Assembly: GCA_900544115.1 (NCBI GenBank)
Contig: UQTW01000003.1
Coordinates: 57,684-121,683 of the forward strand
DNA length: 64,000 nt
Direction of reading: 5' to 3'
DNA from: an uncultured Collinsella sp.
Lineage (GTDB): Bacteria > Actinomycetota > Coriobacteriia > Coriobacteriales > Coriobacteriaceae
Part shown: positions 1 to 8,702 of the stretch, one piece after another
Layout: every line of letters starts with the position of its first letter
How positions within the stretch are numbered: position 1 is the first letter of the stretch
Position numbers and translations under genes: made by a program
The notes under the pieces: generated by a model
Told to the model about the DNA's origin: nothing
The model's input: the letters and a program-made list of their open reading frames with translations, nothing else
The model's database searches: none

Positions 1-618
1 CGTACGCTGCTGGGTGCTCGTGCCGATGACGTCGCCTGCCGTGCCCGTGCCCGTGCGGCCGCCGGGTCCGACGCCCGCATGAACGGTTGCGCGCTGCCGG
101 TCGCCATTGTGTGCGGCTCGGGCAATCAAGGCATTACCTGCGCATTGCCCGTCATGGAGTATGCCGAGTACCTGCGTTGCGACCACGAGCGTCTGGTGCG
201 CGCCGTGATGCTGTCCGATCTTATCGCCGTGCATATCAAGAGCTATATTGGTGCGCTTTCGGCGTTTTGCGGTGCTATTTGCGCCGCGTGCGGCGCCGGC
301 GCTGCGATTACCTGGCTGTGCGGTGGCACGCGCGAGCAGATTGGCGCGACGGTCTCGAATACGCTCGGTAACGTGGGCGGCATCGTGTGCGACGGCGCCA
401 AGGCGAGTTGTGCCGCCAAGATTTCGGCTGCCGTCGATGCGGCGATTCTGGGACATGACATGGCCATGCAGGGGCGTGGCTTCCGTGCCGGCGAGGGTTT
501 GATCCAGGATACCGTCGAGCAGACGATTGCCAGCATGGGCTACGTGGGCCGTGTGGGTATGAAGGACACCGACGTCGAGATCCTCAACATCATGATCGGC
601 AAAACCCAAGTGTGCTAG
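1..618 (+). CDS. L-cysteine desulfidase / UPF0597 (CyuA, YhaM) family protein, C-terminal part
   Basis: The reading frame is open from the first base, so the 5' end lies outside the window; about 205 residues are present. The visible protein has the Gly/Ala/Cys-rich serine-dehydratase-alpha-like fold of the UPF0597 family, with the stretches CGSGNQG and GGIVCDGAKASCA, which I recognise from CyuA/YhaM proteins. In that family the enzyme uses an oxygen-labile [4Fe-4S] cluster to release sulfide, ammonia and pyruvate from cysteine. The stop codon overlaps the stop of the convergent HAD gene. Serine or another beta-eliminated amino acid is the main alternative substrate. Confidence 0.8.
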   Translation, partial: RTLLGARADDVACRARARAAAGSDARMNGCALPVAIVCGSGNQGITCALPVMEYAEYLRCDHERLVRAVMLSDLIAVHIKSYIGALSAFCGAICAACGAGAAITWLCGGTREQIGATVSNTLGNVGGIVCDGAKASCAAKISAAVDAAILGHDMAMQGRGFRAGEGLIQDTVEQTIASMGYVGRVGMKDTDVEILNIMIGKTQVC

Positions 619-1373
619 GACAGTTCGTCGGCTACTTGGTGTTCGTAGAAGGCTTCTACTACGGCGTTAAAGTCGCGGGCGAAGCCTTCCATGGTTCCGC
701 GCCAGGTGACTCGGTTGGGCTTGCCCTGGCCTACATAGGCAGTCTGAATGCCGCAGGCGGGGTTAGGGAAGTCGCGTTTGGGATCGTTGCCCACCATAAG
801 GACCTCGTGCGGTTCGAGCCCCATCACCTGAAGCTGCTCTAGATAGTAGGTGGCATCAGGCTTGCAGCGGGTGGCGTTTCCCATGTGCGTGACGAGCTCA
901 AAGGGGGCGTCGGCCAGGTCGCCCCAACCCATGCGGCACTCGATGGCCCCCTGCGGAAAGCTGGGGTTGGTAAAGAGCGCGCAGCGCAGCCCTGCATCCT
1001 GTACGGTCTGAAGCGCGGCGTGTGCGCCCGGCATGGCATGGGCGTTGATGAGTTCGTCATTCTTGTACGGAAGAACTTCGCGGTCGTAGTAGGTAAACGC
1101 CTCGTAGATAAGTGGGTCCGAGAGGCAAATGCCGCATCGGCGCTCGACCTCTTCTTGGTAAAACTCAAGATTGGTGCGATTGTCCGTGCTGCTGCGGCGA
1201 TTGGCGTTGAGGTCGACCAGGATGGTGCCGAGGCGTGCCATCGTGCCACCGCGGCTGCGGCGCCCGATATCCGCGAGCATCGAAGAGACATCCTTAAAAT
1301 ATCGAAGGATGAACGCGTTGAGGTTGATGCTAAGAAGCGTTTCGTCCATATCGAAAACGACTGCTTTGAGCAC
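615..1373 (-). CDS. HAD-superfamily hydrolase (phosphatase-like)
   Basis: A 252-residue soluble haloacid-dehalogenase-type phosphatase. Motif I, DMDETL, lies at residues 8-13, motif II near ALFTN, the motif III lysine in RCKPDA, and motif IV in MVGNDPKRD, so all catalytic elements are present. I chose the GTG at 1371-1373 because GAGAAAGG sits 7 bases upstream and because motif I then falls at the usual distance from the N terminus. A longer frame to 1544 would add about 57 residues unlike the family. The substrate cannot be read from the sequence. The gene converges on the upstream cysteine desulfidase with overlapping stops. Confidence 0.85.
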   Translation of the reverse strand: MLKAVVFDMDETLLSINLNAFILRYFKDVSSMLADIGRRSRGGTMARLGTILVDLNANRRSSTDNRTNLEFYQEEVERRCGICLSDPLIYEAFTYYDREVLPYKNDELINAHAMPGAHAALQTVQDAGLRCALFTNPSFPQGAIECRMGWGDLADAPFELVTHMGNATRCKPDATYYLEQLQVMGLEPHEVLMVGNDPKRDFPNPACGIQTAYVGQGKPNRVTWRGTMEGFARDFNAVVEAFYEHQVADELS

Positions 1374-1688
1374 GCGGGCACCTTTCTCGAAAAATCGATC
1401 TAGAATCGTTGGCTCCGGATACTTTACCCCAAAGCCGAATGCCTGGCTGGTTATCGTCAAGTTGCGGAGACGTGTGTTCATAAGATTACGAAAAAGTCTC
1501 CACACGAGTAAAAAATCGCAGTTCACGCTTGAAATCGAACTCATTTCCCCGTAACCTATACGAACGTGATTGCATAAGCGTCACATTAGTATCTGTCGGC
1601 TCCCGAGTGTTCCTAAACGTTGTGTGCTTGTCGCACCCTTCTGTAGGTCCTAGCAATCGGGGCCCCGTAGTTCGAAAGGGGTCCACCT
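1374..1688. other. Intergenic region with divergent promoters, no gene seen
   Basis: These 315 bases separate the minus-strand HAD gene from rpsA. I see no conserved reading frame. The rpsA leader must lie here and ends in a strong ribosome site at about 1673-1681. No convincing promoter hexamers or autoregulatory hairpin could be assigned by eye. Confidence 0.5.
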
Positions 1689-2855
1689 TTGAGTGAGATT
1701 CAGAACTCGTCCATTTTCTCTCTTGACGATGTCAACGAGGAGGAGATGAACAACCTCATCGACGGTACGATTACCGACTTTGATGAGGGCGATCTCGTTA
1801 ACGGCACTGTCGTTAAGATCGAGCATGACGAGGTGCTCGTTGACATCGGATTCAAGTCCGAGGGCGTTATCCCGGTCCGCGAGCTGTCCATCCGCAAGGA
1901 CGCTAACCCTGCAGACATCGTTGCACTCGGTGATCCCATCGAGGCTCTGGTTCTCCAGAAGGAGGACAAGGACGGTCGTCTGGTCCTGTCCAAGAAGCGT
2001 GCCGAGTACGAGCGTGCTTGGAACCGCATCGAGGAGAAGTTCAACTCCGGCGAGAACGTCGAGGGCGAGGTTATCGAGGTTGTCAAGGGCGGCCTGATCC
2101 TCGACATCGGCCTGCGTGGCTTCCTGCCCGCTTCCCTCGTCGACCTCCGTCGCGTCAAGGACCTCACCTCCTACATGGGCACCCGCATCGAGGCCCGCGT
2201 CATCGAGATGGACCGCAACCGCAACAACGTTGTCCTCTCCCGTCGCGTCGTGCTCGAGGAGTCCCGTAAGGCCGAGCGCTCCGAGATCCTGTCCAAGCTC
2301 AAGTCTGGCATGCGTCTCCAGGGCACCGTTTCCTCCATCGTCGACTTCGGCGCCTTCGTCGACCTCGGCGGCATCGACGGCCTCATCCACATCTCCGAGC
2401 TCTCCTGGAACCACGTCAACCATCCTTCCGAGGTTGTCAAGGTCGGCCAGGAGGTCGAGGTCGAGGTTCTCGACGTCGATCTCAACCGCGAGCGTATCTC
2501 CCTGGGTCTCAAGCAGACCACCGAGGATCCGTGGCGCGCACTGGTCAAGAAGTACCCCGTCGGCGCTATCGTCGAGGGCACGGTGACCAAGCTTGTCCCG
2601 TTCGGCGCTTTCGTCGACCTGGGCGAGGGCATCGAGGGTCTGGTGCACATCTCCGAGATGGCCAACAAGCACGTCGATCAGCCTTCTCAGGTCACCCACG
2701 TGGGCGACAAGGTTCAGGTCAAGGTCATGGAGATCGACCTCGACCGTCGTCGTATCTCCCTGTCCATGAAGTCTGCTGCTGAGACTCTGGGCGTCGAGAT
2801 CGAGGTTACCCCGCTGCCTTCCGAGAAGAAGGACGAGGAGACCGACGCCGAGTAA
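1689..2855 (+). CDS. rpsA: 30S ribosomal protein S1
   Basis: A 388-residue protein that binds mRNA and helps its docking on the 30S subunit. Four S1 (OB-fold) domains can be read in order, at about residues 34-103, 121-185, 206-275 and 292-361. The last two carry the classic DFGAFVDLGG...GLIHISE and PFGAFVDLGEG...GLVHISE signatures. Four domains is the usual actinobacterial form, against six in E. coli, and the tail is acidic. The start is a TTG at 1689-1691, with GAAAGGGG about seven bases upstream; no ATG fits. The gene stands alone, followed by a strong terminator, and has the strongly C-ending codon choice of a highly expressed gene. Confidence 0.97.
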   Translation: MSEIQNSSIFSLDDVNEEEMNNLIDGTITDFDEGDLVNGTVVKIEHDEVLVDIGFKSEGVIPVRELSIRKDANPADIVALGDPIEALVLQKEDKDGRLVLSKKRAEYERAWNRIEEKFNSGENVEGEVIEVVKGGLILDIGLRGFLPASLVDLRRVKDLTSYMGTRIEARVIEMDRNRNNVVLSRRVVLEESRKAERSEILSKLKSGMRLQGTVSSIVDFGAFVDLGGIDGLIHISELSWNHVNHPSEVVKVGQEVEVEVLDVDLNRERISLGLKQTTEDPWRALVKKYPVGAIVEGTVTKLVPFGAFVDLGEGIEGLVHISEMANKHVDQPSQVTHVGDKVQVKVMEIDLDRRRISLSMKSAAETLGVEIEVTPLPSEKKDEETDAE

Positions 2856-2880
2856 ATCGGTTTGACGATCACTTGTTTTA

Positions 2881-2913
2881 AGGGATCCGTCCGTAATGGA
2901 CGGGTCCCTTTTT
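2881..2913 (+). terminator. Rho-independent terminator of rpsA
   Basis: An 11-bp stem (2882-2892 with 2898-2908, one G-T pair) around a five-base loop is followed by five T. It begins 25 bases after the rpsA stop. Confidence 0.85.
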
Positions 2914-3175
2914 GCATTTGGCACCGAGATGCGCAATGCTGCCGGGCTGTCCACAGGCTATTGGATTGTCGGTGCATGAAAAAAGCCGACATCCCGCCTC
3001 GGGGAGGAGGCGGGAACACACCGAGTAGACGGAGGGGTGCGGAGCGCGGTCGCGTCTCGACTGACGACGTTGCCCATCGACAGGACCATTGTAGCGCATG
3101 GCGGTTCTTGGTTTATCGTGTCGAGCGTTTGCGTTGTGCCATTGCCTGCGGCAACGGTGTGTTACACTCTTGCAC
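2914..3175. promoter_or_regulatory. rnpB upstream region with putative promoter and a minus-strand terminator-like hairpin
   Basis: No gene is visible here. A 9-bp stem (2992-3000 with 3007-3015) lies beside an A-run at 2979-2984 and would read as a terminator on the minus strand. Just before rnpB, TACACT at 3163-3168 is a good -10 for a start near 3176; TTGCCT at 3142-3147 is a possible -35 with a short 15-base spacer. Confidence 0.4.
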
Positions 3176-3541
3176 TGCTGAGTGGGCCAGACGGTCGCGC
3201 GATGTGCTGCTTGCAGTACGCGTGAGGAAAGTCCGGGCTCCAGAGGGCGGGATGCCGGCTAACGGCCGGGCGGAGTGATCCGACGGAAAGCGCCGCAGAA
3301 AAGAAGACTCCCACCTGCGCCGCAAGGCGTAAAGGGAAAAGCTGAAACGGTGGTGTAAGAGACCACCAGCGTCGTGGCAACATGGCGGCTTGGCAAGCCC
3401 CATCCGGAGCAAGCGCGAATAGGAACGCTATGGGCCGGCCCGGTCCGCGTTCGGGTAGCGTGCGTGGAGCTGCACGGTAACGTGCAGACAAGATAAATGA
3501 CCGTTCACGACAGAACCCGGCTTACAAGCCCACTCAGCACT
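3176..3541 (+). ncRNA. rnpB: RNase P RNA (M1 RNA), bacterial class A
   Basis: This is the catalytic RNA that trims the 5' leaders of tRNA precursors. The conserved P4-forming blocks are visible: GAGGAAAGTCCGGGCTCC near the 5' end and ACAGAACCCGGCTTAC near the 3' end, with AAGGGAAAAGCTGAAACGG and a GCGAATAGGAACG-type block between. The terminal P1 helix pairs 3176-3187 with 3528-3539 (12 bp), which fixes the limits to within a few bases. The length of about 365 bases is normal for the class. The protein partner rnpA is not in the window. Confidence 0.97.
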
Positions 3542-3558
3542 TTGTTGACGCTGCGAAT

Positions 3559-3649
3559 CCGTCAGCGCGGCAATCTGCCTTTCAAGCCTTCGGGCATGAC
3601 CATAAGGTCAATGCCCTCGTCTTTCAAGGCACCTTGCTCGCGCTGACGG
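3559..3649. repeat. Structured hairpin element, copy 1
   Basis: An 11-bp outer stem (3559-3569 with 3639-3649) encloses the block ATCTGCCTTTCAA, an inner hairpin (3592-3601 with 3606-3616, loop ATAA, one bulged A on the 3' strand), and the block CTTTCAAGGCACCTTG. The same order of conserved blocks occurs at 44735-44833, 20305-20406 and 21602-21709. It lies just after rnpB and may aid 3' end formation. Confidence 0.75.
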
Positions 3650-3765
3650 GTTCTCGCTTTCGTTGACGGATTCATCGGCGGCTCCATTCTTATCGCCGGG
3701 GTTATTGGTGCGGCCTTTGCCGTATTATTGAGGCTGTTTGTTGCTTTGCTTGTTGTTGAGGGGCT

Positions 3766-4404
3766 TTGTTGGACAGCTATTTTACTCTGCAATCGAATAT
3801 TGAGGTTTCGGGCGAGTTTGTGGACCGCAAGAGTCGGTTTATTGCCCAGCTGGTCCATATTGAGTCCGAGGACGAGGCGAATGCCTTTATCGAGATGGTT
3901 CGCAAGCGTCATTACGACGCTCGACACAATGTTCCCGCGTGGATTTTGGTCGATGGGCGTGAGCGCCAGAGCGATGATGGTGAGCCGAGCCGTACGAGCG
4001 GCATGCCGACGCTCGAGGTGCTGCGCGGAGCGGGGCTCAAAAATGTTTGCTGCGTAGTGACGCGCTATTTTGGTGGTACGTTGTTGGGACCTGGTGGCTT
4101 GGTACGCGCCTATACCGCGGCGACGCAGACGGCGGTGGCTGCGGCTCAGGAAGCCGGGCAGATCGTTGAGATGACGAGCGTCGTGCCGGTTGATGTGCGT
4201 GTGGCCTATCCACAGTATGAGCAAGTGCTTCGTTTGGCCCAGGATTCGGATGCCAAGGTTTCGGATACCGATTACGCGGATGCCGTGACGATTCATTTGG
4301 TGTTTAAGGCGGGGGAGCAGGAGCCGTTTTGCGTTAAGATGCGCGAGCTTATGGCGGGGCGTGAGGAGATTGAGGTCGGCGCTCCCGAATTTGCCGAGTT
4401 CTAA
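3766..4404 (+). CDS. YigZ / IMPACT family protein (UPF0029)
   Basis: A 212-residue protein of the YigZ family. The N-terminal IMPACT domain (about residues 14-120) carries the hallmark block from DDGEPSRTSGMP to RYFGGTLLGPGGLVRAY. A smaller ferredoxin-like C-terminal domain follows (about 140-205). Family members bind nucleic acid or translation factors, but no reaction is firmly established. The start is TTG at 3766 or the adjacent TTG at 3769; GAGGGG at 3758-3763 serves either. The gene stands alone after rnpB and repeat copy 1. Confidence 0.88.
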   Translation: MLDSYFTLQSNIEVSGEFVDRKSRFIAQLVHIESEDEANAFIEMVRKRHYDARHNVPAWILVDGRERQSDDGEPSRTSGMPTLEVLRGAGLKNVCCVVTRYFGGTLLGPGGLVRAYTAATQTAVAAAQEAGQIVEMTSVVPVDVRVAYPQYEQVLRLAQDSDAKVSDTDYADAVTIHLVFKAGEQEPFCVKMRELMAGREEIEVGAPEFAEF

Positions 4405-4471
4405 CGACGACGGCCGGCGTGCTTTTGGATGAATCCCAAGCGCGCCGGCCGTCGTTTTATGTTGTCGCCGT

Positions 4472-4918
4472 TTACTCGGCGAGCTGCTTTAGCACATCGC
4501 AGGCGATGTCGACGGCGTCGTCGATGCAGCCGGGGCAGCTGCGGAGCGGACCCTGGTCCGATCCGACGCCTTTGAGCGTGCCGCAGACGGTCGTGGTGTT
4601 CTTCTCGCCAAAGCGCTTGGCAATCTCGCGCGACAGCTTGTAGGTCTGGCCCTTGGTCTTGGGGTTCTCCATACCGTCGCTCATCACAAAGCCCATGATG
4701 ACCACGGCGCCCGAGATGGCGCCGCAGGTCTCGGTCATGCCGCCCATGCCGGCGCCAAAGCCCTCGGTGAGGGTAAAGGCGATCTGGGGGTCGAGCCCCA
4801 CAGCGGGCGCGAGCGTGCAAGCGACAGCCTGGGCGCAGTTAAAGCCGCGGGCGTGGTACTCGGCAGCCTGAGCCTGGCAGGCGGCAGTGTTGAGCTGGGT
4901 GGTATCGATCTGCTTCAT
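4472..4918 (-). CDS. C_GCAxxG_C_C family redox-type protein
   Basis: A 148-residue member of the C_GCAxxG_C_C family. The cysteine pattern is visible: FNCAQAV, then GFGAGMGG with ETCGAISGA, then VCG and SCPGC near the C terminus. Such proteins are thought to bind a metal or iron-sulfur centre, but no reaction is known. I chose the ATG at 4916-4918 because AAGGAGACAACG precedes it; the frame runs on upstream for about 49 more residues without family similarity. It is divergent from metY, and the shared intergenic region contains a perfect inverted repeat, so the two may be co-regulated. Confidence 0.8.
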   Translation of the reverse strand: MKQIDTTQLNTAACQAQAAEYHARGFNCAQAVACTLAPAVGLDPQIAFTLTEGFGAGMGGMTETCGAISGAVVIMGFVMSDGMENPKTKGQTYKLSREIAKRFGEKNTTTVCGTLKGVGSDQGPLRSCPGCIDDAVDIACDVLKQLAE

Positions 4919-5033
4919 CGTTGTCTCCTTGTTCATGGTGTACCCGCCTATGGTACCCTTGCCGGCGCATTCGCTTATCGAGACCGCAGTGCATATCTCA
5001 TTGTTTTTCGCCATCGAACACTTTCTTAAGATT

Positions 5034-5064
5034 TGGGACAAATAAACCTGATTAATTTGTCCCA
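5034..5064. promoter_or_regulatory. Perfect 10-bp inverted repeat between divergent genes (candidate operator)
   Basis: TGGGACAAAT (5034-5043) is repeated inverted as ATTTGTCCCA (5055-5064), with an 11-base spacer. The 21-base centre-to-centre distance equals two helical turns, which fits a dimeric regulator better than a terminator. It lies 21 bases upstream of the putative metY -35 box. Confidence 0.6.
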
Positions 5065-5084
5065 TAACCTATCGGCGGGATGGG

Positions 5085-5113
5085 TTGAGAGGGGTGCGGG
5101 GTAGCGGTATCGT
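5085..5113 (+). promoter_or_regulatory. Putative metY promoter
   Basis: TTGAGA (5085-5090) and TATCGT (5108-5113) are separated by 17 bases, about 40 bases upstream of the metY start codon. Confidence 0.4.
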
Positions 5114-5152
5114 GAACCGAATAAAAACAAAACCCAAGTAAGGGAGTTGGAT

Positions 5153-6436
5153 ATGAGCGAGCAGACCATCGGTACTACATGTGTTCAGGGCGGCTATCAC
5201 CCGGGCGACGCGGAGCCGCGCCAGGTGCCCATCTACCAGTCCACCACGTGGAAGTACGACACGTCCGAGCACATGGGCAAGCTGTTTGACCTGGAGGAGT
5301 CTGGTTACTTCTACAGCCGTCTGCAGAATCCCACGTGCGATCTGGTTGCCGCCAAGATCTGCGAGATGGAGGGCGGCACCGCTGCGATGCTCACGAGTTC
5401 GGGCATGGCCGCGAACTTCCTCGCGATCTTTAACGTGGCCGGTGCCGGTGATCACGTGGTCGCGAGCTCTGCTATCTACGGCGGTACGTATAACCTGCTC
5501 GCCCACACCATGGGCCGCATGGGCGTGGCTTGCACGTTTGTCGCCCCCGACTGCACCGATGAGGAGCTGGAGGCAGCCTTTGAGCCCAATACCAAGCTCG
5601 TCTTTGGCGAGACGATTGCCAACCCCGCCCTTGCCGTGCTCGATATTGAGCGCTTTGCCAAGGCCGCGCATGACCACGGCGTGCCGCTGATGGTCGACAA
5701 CACCTTCCCGACGCCCGTGATGTGCCGTCCCTTTGAGTGGGGCGCCGACATCGTCACGCACTCTACCACCAAGTACATGGATGGGCATGCGGCCTACCTG
5801 GGTGGCGTGATCGTCGACCACGGCCAGTTTGACTGGATGGCCCATGCAGACAAGTTCCCGGGTCTCACCACGCCCGACGAGAGCTATCACGGCGTGACCT
5901 ATGCCGAGAAGTTCGGTCGCGAGGGTGCCTTCATTACCAAGGCAACCGCTCAGCTCATGCGCGACCTCGGCCCCATGCAGAACCCGCAGGCGGCGTTTTT
6001 CCTGAATAGCTCGCTCGAGAGCCTGCATGTGCGTATGCCGCGTCATTGTGAGAACGGCCTGGCCGTTGCTAAGTTCCTGCAGAGCCATCCCAAGGTGCGC
6101 TTTGTGAGCTATCCGGGCCTGGAGGGCGATAAGTACTATGACCTGGCTCAGAAGTACATGCCCAACGGTACCTGCGGCGTCGTGAGCTTTGGCTTTAACG
6201 GTGGTCGCGCGGCGGCCGAGACCTTTATGAAGAGCCTTAAACTCGCCCAGATCGCCACGCATGTGGCCGATGCTCGCACCTGCTGCCTGCATCCCGCTAA
6301 CGCCACGCACCGTCAGATGAACGATGAGGAGCTCATCGCCTGCGGCATCTCCGCCGACATGGTGCGCCTGTCGTGCGGCCTCGAGGACACGGCCGATCTG
6401 ATTGCCGACCTTGAGCAGGCGCTCGAGCAGTGCTAG
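5153..6436 (+). CDS. metY: O-acetylhomoserine aminocarboxypropyltransferase (sulfhydrylase)
   Basis: A 427-residue PLP enzyme of the Cys/Met metabolism family. It would make homocysteine from O-acetylhomoserine and sulfide for methionine synthesis. The PLP lysine is K207 in HSTTKYMDGHA. The N-terminal block with YQSTTW and YSRLQNPT, and SSGMAA (residues 82-87), are typical of MetY and methionine gamma-lyase relatives. The ATG at 5153 has AAGGGAG seven bases upstream; an in-frame TTG six bases earlier is less likely. A methionine gamma-lyase role cannot be excluded from sequence alone. It is transcribed singly and ends in a strong terminator. Confidence 0.88.
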   Translation: MSEQTIGTTCVQGGYHPGDAEPRQVPIYQSTTWKYDTSEHMGKLFDLEESGYFYSRLQNPTCDLVAAKICEMEGGTAAMLTSSGMAANFLAIFNVAGAGDHVVASSAIYGGTYNLLAHTMGRMGVACTFVAPDCTDEELEAAFEPNTKLVFGETIANPALAVLDIERFAKAAHDHGVPLMVDNTFPTPVMCRPFEWGADIVTHSTTKYMDGHAAYLGGVIVDHGQFDWMAHADKFPGLTTPDESYHGVTYAEKFGREGAFITKATAQLMRDLGPMQNPQAAFFLNSSLESLHVRMPRHCENGLAVAKFLQSHPKVRFVSYPGLEGDKYYDLAQKYMPNGTCGVVSFGFNGGRAAAETFMKSLKLAQIATHVADARTCCLHPANATHRQMNDEELIACGISADMVRLSCGLEDTADLIADLEQALEQC

Positions 6437-6506
6437 GCTAGCTTCTCGTATGAAGCGACGGAGCCTCTTGGGGTTCCGGTGACATATAGTTCCGATTCCG
6501 TAGGCG

Positions 6507-6551
6507 GGACCCCAATCGCGACTGTTCGCAGGCGATTGGGGCCCCGTTTTT
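6507..6551 (+). terminator. Terminator after metY
   Basis: A GC-rich stem (6507-6519 with 6532-6545, one mismatch) with a 12-base loop is followed by GTTTTTG. It separates metY from the MFS gene. Confidence 0.8.
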
Positions 6552-6577
6552 GCGTTGCGCCACTCGAAAGGATGGAT

Positions 6578-7882
6578 ATGGAGAAAACCGCAGAGCAGCT
6601 GCGCCGCGAGCACATTGCCCTTGAGGGCGACACCCATGGCAAGAGCAAATGGGCGATTCTGTTTACCGTGCTCATCATGACGTTTATGTCGTGTCTGGAT
6701 TCGACCGTCGTGACCGTGGCGTTGCCCGTGATGCAAAAGGAGCTGGGCGTGGGCCTCGACCACATCCAGCTGGTGAGCTCGGTGTACCTGCTTGCGACAT
6801 GCGTGGCTATGCTGCCGTTTGGCCGCTTGGGCGACGTGCGCGGCAAGGTGGGCGTATTCCAGCTGGGCGTAATCGTTTTTACGGCCGGCTCGCTGCTTTG
6901 CGGCCTTTCGAGTTCGCTCGAAGTTCTTATTCTGGCACGCATTGTGCAGGGCGTCGGCTGCGCAGCGGCCATGGCCAACAACATGGGTATCATCACCGAG
7001 TCGTTTCCGGCGCGCGAGCGCGGTCGTGCCATGGGTATTCTCGCGACTTTCGTGGCCCTCGGCATGATGTGTGGCCCCGTGCTGGGTGGCGTGCTGGTGG
7101 CAAGCTTTCCCTGGGAGAGCATCTTCCTCATCAACCTGCCCATTGGCGTCATCTCGTTTATCGTGGGGCTCTCCACGCTGCCGCATGTTAAGCCGGAGGC
7201 CGGCGAGCGCCCCATGTCCCTGATTGAGGCTGCTCGTCGCTGCTTTGCAAATTCGGCCTTCACCATCAACCTTGCTTGCATGCTCATCGTGTTCGTTGGT
7301 ATTGGCGCATCCGAGTTTATCCTGCCGTTCTATTTTCAGGACGCTCACGGCTTTGGTTCCGACATCTCTGGACTACTCTTTTTGGCGCTGCCGATGGTGA
7401 ATGCCTTTATCGGTCCGCTTTCGGGTACGGTTTCGGACCGCGTTGGCTGCGAGGGCCCCACGGCGGTGGGCCTGGGCGTGTACGTGTGCGGTCTCTTTGC
7501 GGTAAGTACGCTCGACGAGCACTCTTCCATCCCTGTGATCGTGTGCTGTGTCGCGTTTATGTCGTGCGGAACGTCGATTTTTCAGAGCCCCAATAACTCA
7601 CTGTACATGGGCTCGGCTCCGCGCGAAGCGCTCGGCTTTGCTGGCAGCCTGGGTAGCCTGGCGCGCTATGCGGGTATGGCAGTGGGCATTACGGTGGCGT
7701 CGAATATCCTGTATGGGCAGATGAGCGTGGCGATGGGCGAGGCCGTGACCAGTTTTGTTGCAGGTCGTCCGGATGTGTTCCTGTTTGGTTTTCGTTCGGT
7801 GTTCTATGTGTTGATGGCCGTGGCAGCCGTGGGCTTTGTCCTCTCGATGGTTCGTTTGGTGAGGATGCGCGCCCGCCATTAG
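6578..7882 (+). CDS. MFS transporter, DHA2 (EmrB/QacA-like) drug:proton antiporter family
   Basis: A 434-residue multi-pass inner membrane protein. The first membrane segment ends in the motif C-like region SCLDSTVVTVALPVMQKEL, and the motif A-like loop GRLGDVRGKVGVF follows, both typical of DHA2 exporters. It is shorter than the usual 470-510 residue 14-helix members, so the helix number is unsure. The ATG at 6578 has GAAAGG six bases upstream; the ATG at 6572 is too close to that site. The substrate is unknown. It appears to be transcribed alone. Confidence 0.85.
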   Translation: MEKTAEQLRREHIALEGDTHGKSKWAILFTVLIMTFMSCLDSTVVTVALPVMQKELGVGLDHIQLVSSVYLLATCVAMLPFGRLGDVRGKVGVFQLGVIVFTAGSLLCGLSSSLEVLILARIVQGVGCAAAMANNMGIITESFPARERGRAMGILATFVALGMMCGPVLGGVLVASFPWESIFLINLPIGVISFIVGLSTLPHVKPEAGERPMSLIEAARRCFANSAFTINLACMLIVFVGIGASEFILPFYFQDAHGFGSDISGLLFLALPMVNAFIGPLSGTVSDRVGCEGPTAVGLGVYVCGLFAVSTLDEHSSIPVIVCCVAFMSCGTSIFQSPNNSLYMGSAPREALGFAGSLGSLARYAGMAVGITVASNILYGQMSVAMGEAVTSFVAGRPDVFLFGFRSVFYVLMAVAAVGFVLSMVRLVRMRARH

Positions 7883-8040
7883 CGTGTTAGGAGGCTGCCT
7901 GCCACGTATTCGCGCCGTCTCAAAAAAACTGGTTTGTGGTGCGATGCGGCTTGTGGGACGGGCGGGGGTCGGTCCGTGGTAGACTATCGAACAACGTTTA
8001 TTAATCGCGCGGTATCGTTGCCGCGAGAAGGGGTTGCGCC

Positions 8041-8619
8041 ATGCAGGAGCTTGAGGATCGTATTCGCCATGACGGCATCGTAAAGGCCGGTAACGTCCTT
8101 AAGGTTGATGCCTTCCTCAACCACCAATGCGACGTTGAGCTGTTCGACCACATGGGCGCCGAGTGGGCCCGTCTGTTCAAGGATGTCGAGATCAACAAGA
8201 TCCTGACGATCGAGGCTTCTGGCATTGGTATGGCTTGCATCGCGGCTCAGCATTTTGGCGGCGTGCCGGTGGTCTTTGCCAAGAAGGCACAGTCCATCAA
8301 CCTCGACGGCGAGCAGTACGCCACGACCATCTACTCCTTTACCAAGCAGAAGGAGTACCCGGTCATCGTTGGCAAGCGTTTCCTGTCTGAGGGCGACAAG
8401 GTTCTGATCATCGACGACTTCTTGGCCAACGGCTGCGCGCTCGAGGGTCTTATCAAGATCTGCGAGGCTGCGGGTGCCGAGGTGTCCGGTATTGGCATTG
8501 CGGTGGAGAAGGGCTTCCAGGGCGGCGGCGATAAGCTCCGCGAGCGCGGCTTTCGCGTCGAGAGCCTGGCCCGTATCGCCGATATGGACTGCGAGACCGG
8601 CGAGATCACCTTCGCCTAA
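8041..8619 (+). CDS. xpt: Xanthine phosphoribosyltransferase
   Basis: A 192-residue cytosolic enzyme that converts xanthine and PRPP to XMP in purine salvage. The PRPP-binding loop VLIIDDFLANGCALEG is at about residues 121-136, and the N-terminal LKVDAFLNHQ and EASGIGMA segments match Xpt. GAGAAGGGG lies eight bases before the ATG. I looked for a purine riboswitch in the 158 bases upstream and found no convincing core, although such switches often precede xpt in Firmicutes. Confidence 0.9.
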   Translation: MQELEDRIRHDGIVKAGNVLKVDAFLNHQCDVELFDHMGAEWARLFKDVEINKILTIEASGIGMACIAAQHFGGVPVVFAKKAQSINLDGEQYATTIYSFTKQKEYPVIVGKRFLSEGDKVLIIDDFLANGCALEGLIKICEAAGAEVSGIGIAVEKGFQGGGDKLRERGFRVESLARIADMDCETGEITFA

Positions 8620-8647
8620 GCGCGCAACACAAGCGATTGGTATGCGA

Positions 8648-8682
8648 TGTGACAAAGGGACTGTCCCTTTGTCACATTTTTT
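8648..8682. terminator. Near-perfect palindrome acting as terminator after xpt
   Basis: Bases 8648-8676 form a perfect palindrome (TGTGACAAAGGGAC, centre T, then its complement), followed by six T. It works as a terminator after xpt but also belongs to the GGGAC hairpin group in this window (28597, 32351, 46441, 47605). Confidence 0.75.
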
Positions 8683-8702
8683 GTATGAGGGGAGGTGTTG
8701 AT

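Noticed and set aside
3650..3765. A hydrophobic reading frame (VDGFIGGSILIAGVIGAAFAVLL) before the YigZ gene
   Set aside because: It has no start codon with a ribosome site, opens just after a stop inside the hairpin element region, and runs into the YigZ gene in another frame; it may be a chance or decayed frame.
5069..7348. A 759-residue open frame on the minus strand opposite metY and the MFS gene
   Set aside because: It mirrors the codon bias of the plus-strand genes, has no ribosome site and no recognisable domain, and spans two clear genes and a terminator.
7883..8040. Purine riboswitch upstream of xpt
   Set aside because: The conserved core and the expected three-way junction were not found.
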